Position numbers and translations under genes: made by a program | NCBI GenBank assembly: GCA_016839955.1 | Contig: JAEOTI010000318.1 | Location: 1-16,605 of the forward strand | Length of the DNA: 16,605 nt | Origin: Candidatus Hodarchaeota archaeon | GTDB taxonomy: Archaea; Asgardarchaeota; Heimdallarchaeia; Hodarchaeales; YT1-057 | Direction of reading: 5' to 3' | Shown here: piece after piece, positions 1-5,799 of the stretch | Layout: each line of letters begins with the position of its first letter | Position numbering within the stretch: the first letter of the stretch is position 1 | The notes under the pieces: generated by a model | What the model saw: only the letters and a program-made list of their open reading frames with translations | Databases searched by the model: none | Told to the model about the DNA's origin: nothing

Positions 1-1
1 A

Positions 2-631
2 GCTTTACTCAAATGCGTTTCTGATAAAGCAAAACGAGATAAGATTCCAATCTTATGGTCCTGGATATATCCAGATGAAAATGTGGTGTGTTTTGAAAAA
101 TCTGAATATAAATTGGTTAAAAAAACATATTTACTTAGATTAAATTTGTTAGAAGAGCCAGAAATAATTGGACAAAAGCCTTTGGGAGTAAATGTAGATA
201 TTTTAGATATTACAAATGAAACGGCTGAAAAAAATTTCTTTAAGCTTTCTAATGAAGTATTTCATGATTTTCCACCAGACCTTCCCCCGGAAGGGGTTTC
301 TCGTCAAATTCGTAAAGATATCACAATTTTTATTTGTAAAACAATATCCGGAAGGCCAATAGGATTCATTACACCATCTATTGTTGATTCAAAATCGGGA
401 AAAAAGATGGGAGTCATTAAATTTGGAGCAATTCCGTCCTACAGGAGTAAAGACATTGATTCTTATCTCCTAGGTCGTGCTTTAACTTATTATTGGGAAA
501 ATAATATCAAAGAAATAGAACTAGAAGTAACCCTTGAAAATGAAGATGAATTACAATTTTATCAGGAATTTGGGTTTAAAATACCTTCTATTTCGCGATT
601 TTGGTATGAGTTACGATTTAAAAAAAAATAA
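2..631 (+). CDS. Tandem GNAT N-acetyltransferase, 5' end cut by window edge
   Basis: The frame is open to the left edge, so the gene begins outside the window. The GTG at 83 is only an internal codon: reading from base 2 gives sensible protein (ALLKCVSDKAKRDKIPILWS...) without a stop. The first ~45 residues look like the C-terminal end of one GNAT fold (CVSDKAKRDKIPILW, then a final strand KTYLLRLNL). The rest is a second, complete GNAT-like domain: a strand with FICKTISGRPIGFI, a strand GVIKFGAIPSYRSKDID where the acetyl-CoA pyrophosphate loop lies, helix SYLLGRALTYYW, and the typical ending ELEVTLENEDELQFYQEFGFK followed by strand SRFWYELRF. The Q/RxxGxG/A signature is replaced by SYRSKD, so CoA binding in this half may be weak. 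GNAT proteins transfer an acyl group from acyl-CoA to an amine; the substrate here is unknown. The gene ends on an A9 run (see 622-807). Confidence 0.7.
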   Translation, partial: ALLKCVSDKAKRDKIPILWSWIYPDENVVCFEKSEYKLVKKTYLLRLNLLEEPEIIGQKPLGVNVDILDITNETAEKNFFKLSNEVFHDFPPDLPPEGVSRQIRKDITIFICKTISGRPIGFITPSIVDSKSGKKMGVIKFGAIPSYRSKDIDSYLLGRALTYYWENNIKEIELEVTLENEDELQFYQEFGFKIPSISRFWYELRFKKK

Positions 632-807
632 AACTGTCAAATCTGTTTGTCAGCCAAAGTCAAGCAGTTTTTACAATTGAAGAACATAATCTTTCAAGAA
701 ATATAGTAAGAGCTAGACAGCTTTCTGAAAAAATTGGTGTGATAAAAGATAAACTTATAGACATCGCAGAACATCTGCAGCATATTGAGCTGTTATTAAG
801 AGATTAA
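622..807 (+). pseudogene. Open frame without start codon, possible C-terminal extension of the GNAT gene
   Basis: This frame is open from just after a stop at 619-621 to the TAA at 805-807, and reads as a convincing amphipathic helical segment (TIEEHNLSRNIVRARQLSEK, then IGVIKDKLIDIAEHLQHIEL). It has no ATG, no TTG, and no GTG before the last third, so it cannot be expressed alone in its full length. It lies in the -1 frame relative to the preceding GNAT gene, and the junction is a run of nine A (620-628), a classic slippery or indel-prone site. Either the GNAT protein carries about 59 further residues in a frameshifted form, or one A was lost in evolution or in assembly, or the fragment is the relic of a separate small gene. 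A 7-bp hairpin starts directly after its stop, which fits a real gene end at 807. Confidence 0.4.
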
Positions 808-830
808 CTTGAAGTCATTCAATCTTCAAG
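808..830. terminator. Hairpin between convergent genes
   Basis: CTTGAAG (808-814) and CTTCAAG (824-830) form a perfect 7-bp stem around a 9-nt loop. It starts at the first base after the stop at 807 and sits in the 45-nt gap between convergent genes. Neither side is followed by a long T run, so a terminator role is only suggested by position. Confidence 0.35.
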
Positions 831-852
831 GATTGACAACAGCTGTAGATTT

Positions 853-2199
853 CTACGCTTTTTTCCTATAAGCCGCTCTTTTCTTTCGTTTATACCATAA
901 AGAAGCGATAACAATAGTAATCAAGAAGGGAACAATTAAGAAACCTGGAAAGTCTTCACTCTTTGTGGTTGTAGGAAGGGGCATTTGGAAATCAGTTTTC
1001 ACCAGCCACATGTCAGATCCTCCCATGCCATAGGATTCAGTATAACCTGCGAGGAGAAAACCGCCATCGGAACTCTGGATAAGAGAAATAGCCCGATCAT
1101 TTTGCCCTCCCCCATACGTCTGATTCCACTCTGCAATGCCTGTTTCATTCGTTTTCACCAACCACATGTCATATGCTCCCACGCCATAGGAAGTAGTATG
1201 ACCTGCGAGGAGAAAACCGTTATCGGATGTCTGGATGAGAGATTCACAATAATCAGTATTCACTCCGCCAAATGTCTGATGCCATTGGAGAAAACCTGCT
1301 GCATCGATTTTCACCAGCCACATATCGGTTAATCCCGCGCCATAGGATCGAGTATAACCTCCGAGGAGAAATCCACCATCGGAAATCTGAATGAGAGAAT
1401 TACACTCGTCCCAGGATGCTCCCCCATACGTCTGATTCCACTCTGCAACACCTGTTCTGTCTATTTTCACCAGCCACATGTCAGAAATTCCCGCGCCATA
1501 GGAATAGGTATAACCCGCGAGGAGAAACCCGCCATCGGAAGTCTGGAGAGCAGAATAACATTCGTCCATATTCACTCCCCCATACGTCTGATTCCACTCT
1601 GCAATACCTGTTCTGTCTATTTTCACCAGCCACATGTCAGAACTTCCCGCGCCATAGGAATAGGTATAACCCGCGAGGAGAAACCCGCCATCGGAGGTCT
1701 GGATGAGAGAATGAAACCAATCAGAATTTCCTCCGCCATAGGTCTGATTCCACTCTACATCACCTGTTCCGTCTATTTTCACAAGCCATATGTCAGAACT
1801 TCCCGCGCCATAGGACAAAGTATAACCTGCAAGGAGAAAGCCACCATCGGAGGTCTGGGCGATAGAACCACAATTTTCATTATTTCCTCCCCCATATGTC
1901 TGATGCCATTGAGTATTTCCTGTTTGGTCCGTTTTAACCAGCCACATGTCAGATCCTCCTGCGCCATATGAGCGGGTATAACCCCCAAGGAGAAACCCGC
2001 TATCAGACGTCTGGAGAACAGAATATGCTTGGTCATTATCTTGTCCTCCAAAAGTGTGTGTCCATTGACTGGAAGTGCCAAGACAAGCCGTGTTTTGGAC
2101 GTTAAGTGATTCTATGGGATAACTTAATGATTTGTGAGTTGTAATGACCATACAAATAGATATAGTAATGCAAATCAAGATGAATTGAGCTTTAAGCAT
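853..2199 (-). CDS. Secreted seven-bladed beta-propeller surface protein with C-terminal membrane anchor
   Basis: A 448-residue protein. Residues 1-27 form a signal peptide (MLKAQFILICITISICMVIT). Residues 49-404 are seven tandem repeats of 52 residues, each with T(Y/F)GG, SLIQTSDGGFLLAGYT, SYGAG, DMWLVK and EWNQ motifs. The seventh repeat lacks the final EWNQ-type strand, while the segment just before repeat 1 (SSQWTH) supplies one; this is the strand-swap (velcro) closure typical of a circular beta-propeller. A PGF motif (417-419), a transmembrane helix to about residue 435 and a lysine/arginine-rich end form a C-terminal anchor. The ATG at 2199 is preferred over the ATG at 2229 because AAGGAG (2207-2212) lies 7 nt before it and the signal peptide then begins properly. 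The role is probably binding or display at the cell surface; the ligand is unknown. Confidence 0.8.
   Translation of the reverse strand: MLKAQFILICITISICMVITTHKSLSYPIESLNVQNTACLGTSSQWTHTFGGQDNDQAYSVLQTSDSGFLLGGYTRSYGAGGSDMWLVKTDQTGNTQWHQTYGGGNNENCGSIAQTSDGGFLLAGYTLSYGAGSSDIWLVKIDGTGDVEWNQTYGGGNSDWFHSLIQTSDGGFLLAGYTYSYGAGSSDMWLVKIDRTGIAEWNQTYGGVNMDECYSALQTSDGGFLLAGYTYSYGAGISDMWLVKIDRTGVAEWNQTYGGASWDECNSLIQISDGGFLLGGYTRSYGAGLTDMWLVKIDAAGFLQWHQTFGGVNTDYCESLIQTSDNGFLLAGHTTSYGVGAYDMWLVKTNETGIAEWNQTYGGGQNDRAISLIQSSDGGFLLAGYTESYGMGGSDMWLVKTDFQMPLPTTTKSEDFPGFLIVPFLITIVIASLWYKRKKRAAYRKKA
988..2055 (-). repeat. Seven tandem 156-bp repeats within the propeller gene
   Basis: Seven units of 156 bp (52 codons) encode the blades. 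Two neighbouring units are almost identical: comparing 1430-1546 with 1586-1702 (offset exactly 156) I see about three differences in 117 bases. The outer units are more diverged. This points to recent duplication or gene conversion in the centre of the array. Confidence 0.85.
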
Positions 2200-2206
2200 T
2201 TCATTT

Positions 2207-2212
2207 CTCCTT
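2207..2212 (-). promoter_or_regulatory. Shine-Dalgarno site fixing the propeller gene start
   Basis: On the minus strand AAGGAG lies 7 nt upstream of the ATG at 2197-2199. The alternative ATG at 2229 has no comparable site and would put charged residues before the signal peptide. Confidence 0.7.
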
Positions 2213-2334
2213 TCACTACTTAGTATCATAGAATTATCTTTTTTTTCTTATTATTGAACTCTACTAAAATATTATTTGAAGGATTCTCAATAAGAAAGTC
2301 CATCAATTAGAGGATAAAAAATAATTCTAAGATA

Positions 2335-2520
2335 TTAAATGACAGTGGATTTCTTGCAAAAATTATAAATTATTGAATAAGTTTCTTCTGTAATCTCATT
2401 GACTGTAAAACCATATTTTTTTAATAAATTAATCAGTGGCCCGTGTAATAGTATATCGTGCTTATATCGGGTAATAATTCTTCTCTATGGATTCCGTATT
2501 CCTTTTCAATTCTTCTTCCT
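2335..2520 (-). pseudogene. Frameshifted C-terminal part of the helix-hairpin-helix gene
   Basis: Downstream of the GAA-repeat at about 2510-2519 a second minus frame reads IEKEYGIHREELLP. From about 2470 a third frame reads YKHDILLHGPLINLLKKYGF, then TVNEITEETYSIIYNFCKKS, ending at TAA 2335-2337. Joined to the HhH protein, these give a smooth sequence of about 180 residues. Both joins need the same correction (one base missing): near the GAA repeat/A-rich stretch at 2503-2520, and near the CCC run at 2469-2471. Either the gene is decaying or the assembly carries two indels. I recognise no domain in this tail beyond mixed alpha-helical character. Confidence 0.5.
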
Positions 2521-2875
2521 TTACTGCTATGTAAATAGATGAGAAATAATCAATATTTAGGTCATGACCTATTAGAACAAAAGCTATTTCATTTACAGTC
2601 TTATTTTTCCTTAGAATTTTTTGTATAGCATTTTCTAACTCTTGACGTGAAGTTCGCCAATTTAAGTCTAAGATTTGTTGTACTTTTTGAATTATTGATT
2701 CAGCAACTTTGTCTCCAATTCCCGGGACTTCTATTAATTCCTGCTTTGTCACAGTCGCAAGAGCTTCTATCGTACCATATCCAATTGTTTCAAGGTTTTT
2801 TGCGGTTGTTGGACCTATTCCTGACAATTGTGTAAGATCTTGAAAAGGTGGTTCATATGCAATTGTCATCTTCAT
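2462..2875 (-). CDS. Helix-hairpin-helix protein resembling the RadA/Rad51 N-terminal domain, probably frameshifted near its end
   Basis: Residues 14-70 hold two consecutive helix-hairpin-helix motifs: LSGIGPTTAKNLETIGYGTI and LIEVPGIGDKVAESIIQKV. This is the arrangement found in the N-terminal domain of archaeal RadA and in other DNA-binding HhH proteins; no ATPase core follows, so this is not RadA itself. A helical region with NKTVNEIAFVLIGHDLNIDY follows, perhaps a second small DNA- or protein-binding unit. The predicted role is non-specific DNA binding. After about residue 122 the in-frame tail (LKRNTESIEKNYYPI) looks artificial, whereas the other frames continue a plausible protein to 2335 (next entry), suggesting a true length near 180 residues. 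The start is an ATG, divergent from the gene at 3083 with a 207-nt spacer between them. Confidence 0.65.
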   Translation of the reverse strand: MKMTIAYEPPFQDLTQLSGIGPTTAKNLETIGYGTIEALATVTKQELIEVPGIGDKVAESIIQKVQQILDLNWRTSRQELENAIQKILRKNKTVNEIAFVLIGHDLNIDYFSSIYIAVKEEELKRNTESIEKNYYPI

Positions 2876-3004
2876 CAGTCATTATGACCTTGTACCTTTA
2901 AATAGGACATATTAATTACAATTCTTCTTGTTAGTTATCCACTTTAATTTTAACTTTTATAATCATCAAATTTACTTTAATCTGTATGAATCTCCCTTTT
3001 TATA

Positions 3005-3019
3005 ATGGTCCAAAACCAT
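3005..3019. promoter_or_regulatory. Small inverted repeat in a divergent promoter region
   Basis: ATGGT-CCAAA-ACCAT is a perfect 5-bp inverted repeat within the 207-nt spacer between the HhH gene (minus) and the HTH/zinc-ribbon gene (plus), flanked by TATA and CTATA. It could be an operator, possibly for the neighbouring HTH protein. A TATA-like ACATAAAATA lies at about 3048-3057, roughly 30 nt before the ATG at 3083, which fits a leaderless transcript. Confidence 0.3.
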
Positions 3020-3082
3020 ACTATAATGATAATATGTCATCAAGTGTACATAAAATACGATAAATTATTGAGTTGGACATAA

Positions 3083-4087
3083 ATGGAAGCTGTAGACTAT
3101 GGAATCAGTGGACTTTTAATTGATGATGAATCAACTGATAGGTTAAACCCAGTCTGGTCTGAGATGGCTGACTTCCAACGAGCATTTATTATCCGGAGAG
3201 AACGTCAAAAAGGAAAATCATGGCGTGATATTGCAGTAATAGTCGGTAGAACACGGAAATCCTATAGCACGATCTATAAATGGGCAAGAAGGAATCTTCC
3301 AGAGCTATTTAATAAGGAAAAAACATTACATAACTCAGTAAGTGTCCAAAGCACACTTGACTCCATTCTATCCTTACTACAACAATCTTCCCAACCAATC
3401 TCAGAATCTTCTTCCGAATTTCTCCAAGAAAAAATGAACACTGTTATTTCCAACCTTGATCATCGCACAACTTTCTTAGAAGAGGTTGCGGATCAGATCA
3501 CCTCAGACATGCTTGAGGAACAGTTCCAAAAAGTGATTACTCCAAAAAATAATCATTCTAACTCAATTCCACCTCCACCCCCAAACATACAAATTACAAC
3601 GATTCAACCAGCTCCTGTAAAAACTTCACATTCTTCCCCTGCAACCTCTCAAGAATGGCAAAATGTCAGTTGGAACCAACTATCCCGCGAAGAGATTGAT
3701 AACATCCCTGCCCATATCCTCGATGGTTTTGATCCATCCATTCGAAACCTAATTTCTAATCGCTTAGAGGAATTAGACCATTTAGATCAACAGACCATCA
3801 AAAAATCCTCACAACTTTCTTCTCAATCCACTCCAAAATCAACCATTCATTCTGAAATGCAAAACCATCCCCTATTCCTGAAAAGGAAGAAAATGACCAA
3901 AACTCGTGTCACCATCTCTCACACTGGCTGGTCCCGCTGTGACTACTGGTACTGCTTCAAGTGTAAAACCCGATTTTCGAATCACGAAGATGTTAATCCC
4001 GATATATGTCCTCTCTGTCACCTTTCCCAAATTGTCGAATGGTCTCCTATGATTGAACAAGATTCTGTTCCTTTATCTTCAACTTAA
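3083..4087 (+). CDS. Putative DNA-binding protein: N-terminal helix-turn-helix, disordered linker, C-terminal zinc ribbon
   Basis: A 334-residue protein of unknown family. Residues 31-75 look like a helix-turn-helix of the transposase/resolvase type (FQRAFIIRRERQKGKSWRDI, then a second helix pair with TRKSYSTIYKWARR). Residues 85-150 are predicted helical. Residues 155-190 are low complexity with a PPPPP run, and a further low-complexity stretch covers 235-260. A zinc ribbon closes the protein with C291-x2-C294 and C309-x2-C312 after a WYCF motif. There is no catalytic transposase domain and no terminal inverted repeats, so this is not a transposon gene in its present form. HTH plus zinc ribbon suggests a transcription regulator or a chromatin-associated protein. 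The next gene starts 26 nt downstream on the same strand, suggesting co-transcription. Confidence 0.55.
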   Translation: MEAVDYGISGLLIDDESTDRLNPVWSEMADFQRAFIIRRERQKGKSWRDIAVIVGRTRKSYSTIYKWARRNLPELFNKEKTLHNSVSVQSTLDSILSLLQQSSQPISESSSEFLQEKMNTVISNLDHRTTFLEEVADQITSDMLEEQFQKVITPKNNHSNSIPPPPPNIQITTIQPAPVKTSHSSPATSQEWQNVSWNQLSREEIDNIPAHILDGFDPSIRNLISNRLEELDHLDQQTIKKSSQLSSQSTPKSTIHSEMQNHPLFLKRKKMTKTRVTISHTGWSRCDYWYCFKCKTRFSNHEDVNPDICPLCHLSQIVEWSPMIEQDSVPLSST

Positions 4088-4113
4088 TAATCCATGAATC
4101 AGGTAATAACCTT

Positions 4114-4776
4114 ATGTCTAAACCTCCTCCAATACCCCTGTTCTGGAAAATTATTTTCATTGGTATTGTTATATGTGGTTTAGCCTTCTACCATAGTGTC
4201 ACTACTTGGGAAGAGTCAGATCCTAATTTACTTACAATTGATATTGAAGTTACACTTTCCCGAAATACAACCAGCCCAGAAGCTTGGGAAGTATTGAAAT
4301 TTATTGAAATTCAACCAAGAGAAAATCTGACCTTGGTTCATCCATCCTGGAGAAATGTCACAGATAACTATCTCATGACCAATGACACACTTACAGATTT
4401 CCTCGGTCCTTTTCCTAAAACAATTGAGAACCATCAGTGGTCTCAAGGAGAATCAGCAAGTCTTTCTTGGAATCTTTCAGTGACTCCATTTAATTCTCAA
4501 TCATTAAACCAGAGTAATATTTGGAACTATTGGGAACAATATTACATCACCTGTCTAAGTTGGAGTGCTAATGGTTCTAATTATTCAACGAATATTATCG
4601 AAGAATTTACTAATGTCACCTTATACCCTCTATGGGTGTGTCACGGAGAATATCTTTATTATAGGAGCATTGTTCATGGTTCTATAGAGTGGATTTACTT
4701 CACTCAATTACTCTTCCTTGATGATGAATTGAATTATATCTGCCTTGCTTTTTATTATTCACACTGGATAGGTTAA
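4114..4776 (+). CDS. Single-pass membrane protein with heavily glycosylatable extracellular domain
   Basis: A 220-residue protein with one N-terminal transmembrane helix (residues 9-26, FWKIIFIGIVICGLAFY) and an otherwise soluble body. The body contains nine N-x-S/T sequons (N51, N71, N81, N90, N120, N132, N153, N156, N167), an unusually high density that indicates export and N-glycosylation by an archaeal oligosaccharyltransferase. The proline-rich, weakly charged N-terminus would stay in the cytoplasm or the helix may act as an uncleaved signal anchor. The central part has beta-strand-like segments (LTIDIEVTLSRN, SASLSWNLSVTPF). I do not recognise the family. It follows the HTH/zinc-ribbon gene by 26 nt, so the two may be co-expressed; a link between a DNA-binding protein and a surface protein is only inferred. 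Confidence 0.6.
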   Translation: MSKPPPIPLFWKIIFIGIVICGLAFYHSVTTWEESDPNLLTIDIEVTLSRNTTSPEAWEVLKFIEIQPRENLTLVHPSWRNVTDNYLMTNDTLTDFLGPFPKTIENHQWSQGESASLSWNLSVTPFNSQSLNQSNIWNYWEQYYITCLSWSANGSNYSTNIIEEFTNVTLYPLWVCHGEYLYYRSIVHGSIEWIYFTQLLFLDDELNYICLAFYYSHWIG

Positions 4777-4890
4777 GTTAAGAATAAATTTTGATTATTT
4801 CACCGTATACAAAAAGAGATGAACCTACTAGAGGACAAAAAGTTACCTAACAATTATTCAAGTTTAAAAAGAAAAATTTGATTAACAAAT

Positions 4891-4895
4891 GAGGT
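4891..4895 (+). promoter_or_regulatory. Shine-Dalgarno site for the 4903 gene
   Basis: GAGGT lies 7 nt before the ATG at 4903-4905 and supports this start. Confidence 0.5.
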
Positions 4896-4902
4896 TCAAG
4901 TA

Positions 4903-5235
4903 ATGCCCATTTCAGTTCCTAAAAAAGCCAATCTTAGCCAAATAGCCATTCCAGGTGACCTTCCTTCGATTATTGACCGACTGTTTAACGATTGGCGAGG
5001 ACTTTATTCTTATTGCAAGACACGTCGATTAAGTATTCATGTCTTAGACGATGAACTATTGTCTAAAGAAATTTCTCACAACGATTTTCTCCTTCAACTA
5101 CAATTTGACTTACTCCAGATAACCATCCAAACTTTTCCCAATCTCTCTAAAATAGCCAATATTTTTTCTAACAGATTGAATACTATATACAATGTATTAA
5201 AAGAAAACCTGGAAGAAGAAAAAGAATTTACTTAA
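4903..5235 (+). CDS. Small hypothetical protein, 110 residues
   Basis: I do not recognise this protein. It has no transmembrane helix or signal peptide and looks all-helical and cytoplasmic: RLFNDWRGLYSYCKTRRLSI, then DFLLQLQFDLLQITIQTF, then KIANIFSNRLNTIYNVLKEN, with a glutamate-rich end. The Shine-Dalgarno GAGGT at 4891-4895 supports both the start and its being a real gene. Its last 8 bases overlap the end of the convergent winged-helix gene. The 126-nt upstream spacer has a TATA-like GTTTAAAAAG near 4862-4871, so it may have its own promoter rather than belong to the 3083-4776 unit. Confidence 0.5.
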   Translation: MPISVPKKANLSQIAIPGDLPSIIDRLFNDWRGLYSYCKTRRLSIHVLDDELLSKEISHNDFLLQLQFDLLQITIQTFPNLSKIANIFSNRLNTIYNVLKENLEEEKEFT

Positions 5236-5677
5236 CCAAATTAAAATAAACTCGCCGTCCGTGTTTTCTTTTTATTGCTAGCCCCATTCCGACCAACTTA
5301 TTCAAGTAAGAACTTTCAGTAGAGCGACTACGACCGGTTCTATCTGCAATTTCCCCAGCCCACGCTCTCCCAATTTGTAAAGCTTTCCAAGTTGTTGACA
5401 GATATGAAGGCAACTCTTGGCATATTTGATGGCGATGTTTCAGTTCATCAATTAGGGGTTTTCCAGAAACACCATGCCAAGATGGCCAGGATCTAACAAT
5501 ATCAACCGCTACTCTCACTGTAACCTCTTCTACATTGGGGAATTGATCTTTTATTCCTAAAATTAGTTCCTCAACGGAAAGAGGAGTACTACCTAATAAT
5601 TCTGCTGCTGAAGGGCTTACATCAAAGCCTTCTTTTGCCAATGCTGTCGTTAGTATTTCAGCACTTGACTGCGTCAT
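5228..5677 (-). CDS. Winged-helix DNA-binding protein with an N-terminal helical domain
   Basis: A 149-residue protein. Residues 98-149 are a winged helix-turn-helix: IGRAWAGEIADRTGRSRSTE forms the first two helices and turn, SSYLNKLVGMGLAIKRKHG the recognition helix and wing, and RRVYFNLVK the last strand, as in ArsR/MarR-like archaeal regulators. Residues 3-62 (SAEILTTALAKEGFDVSPSA, then ELLGSTPLSVEELILGI and a VTVRVAVDIV end) resemble the small N-terminal helical domain seen in the small subunit of archaeal DNA polymerase D; I hold this likeness loosely. No catalytic part of that subunit is present. It is most likely a sequence-specific transcription regulator. The strong ribosome-binding site GGTGAGGGGTG (5685-5695) fixes the ATG at 5677. 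It lies downstream of, and on the same strand as, the ATPase operon, but is separated from it by 122 nt including a T8 run. Confidence 0.6.
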   Translation of the reverse strand: MTQSSAEILTTALAKEGFDVSPSAAELLGSTPLSVEELILGIKDQFPNVEEVTVRVAVDIVRSWPSWHGVSGKPLIDELKHRHQICQELPSYLSTTWKALQIGRAWAGEIADRTGRSRSTESSYLNKLVGMGLAIKRKHGRRVYFNLVK

Positions 5678-5684
5678 TTTTTGG

Positions 5685-5695
5685 CACCCCTCACC
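5685..5695 (-). promoter_or_regulatory. Strong Shine-Dalgarno site of the winged-helix gene
   Basis: Minus-strand GGTGAGGGGTG, 7 nt before the ATG at 5675-5677, is close to the complement of the archaeal 16S 3' end and defines the start. Confidence 0.55.
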
Positions 5696-5791
5696 AGTTT
5701 TTCATTATTAGGTATCTTACTGATTTATCTAGCTTTTAGGATTGTCGACAAAAAATCATGAGAAACTTAAGCTAATAAAAGTGAATAATCT

Positions 5792-5799
5792 AAAAAAAA
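5792..5799 (-). terminator. T8 run directly after the ATPase operon
   Basis: On the minus strand eight consecutive T follow at once after the TGA of the polytopic membrane protein. Archaeal RNA polymerase terminates at such runs without needing a hairpin, so this is a likely operon end. Confidence 0.4.

Noticed and set aside
985..1971. Several plus-strand open frames (for example 985-1332, 1416-1706, 1711-1971) opposite the propeller gene
   Set aside because: They repeat with the same 156-bp period as the minus-strand repeats and give cysteine/histidine-rich text without domains; they are shadows of the repeat array.
2462..2875. RadA recombinase
   Set aside because: Only the N-terminal HhH part is similar; the Walker A/B ATPase core is absent and the protein is far too short.
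3083..4087. A transposase or insertion sequence
   Set aside because: Only the HTH resembles transposases; there is no catalytic core, no terminal inverted repeat and no target duplication around the gene.
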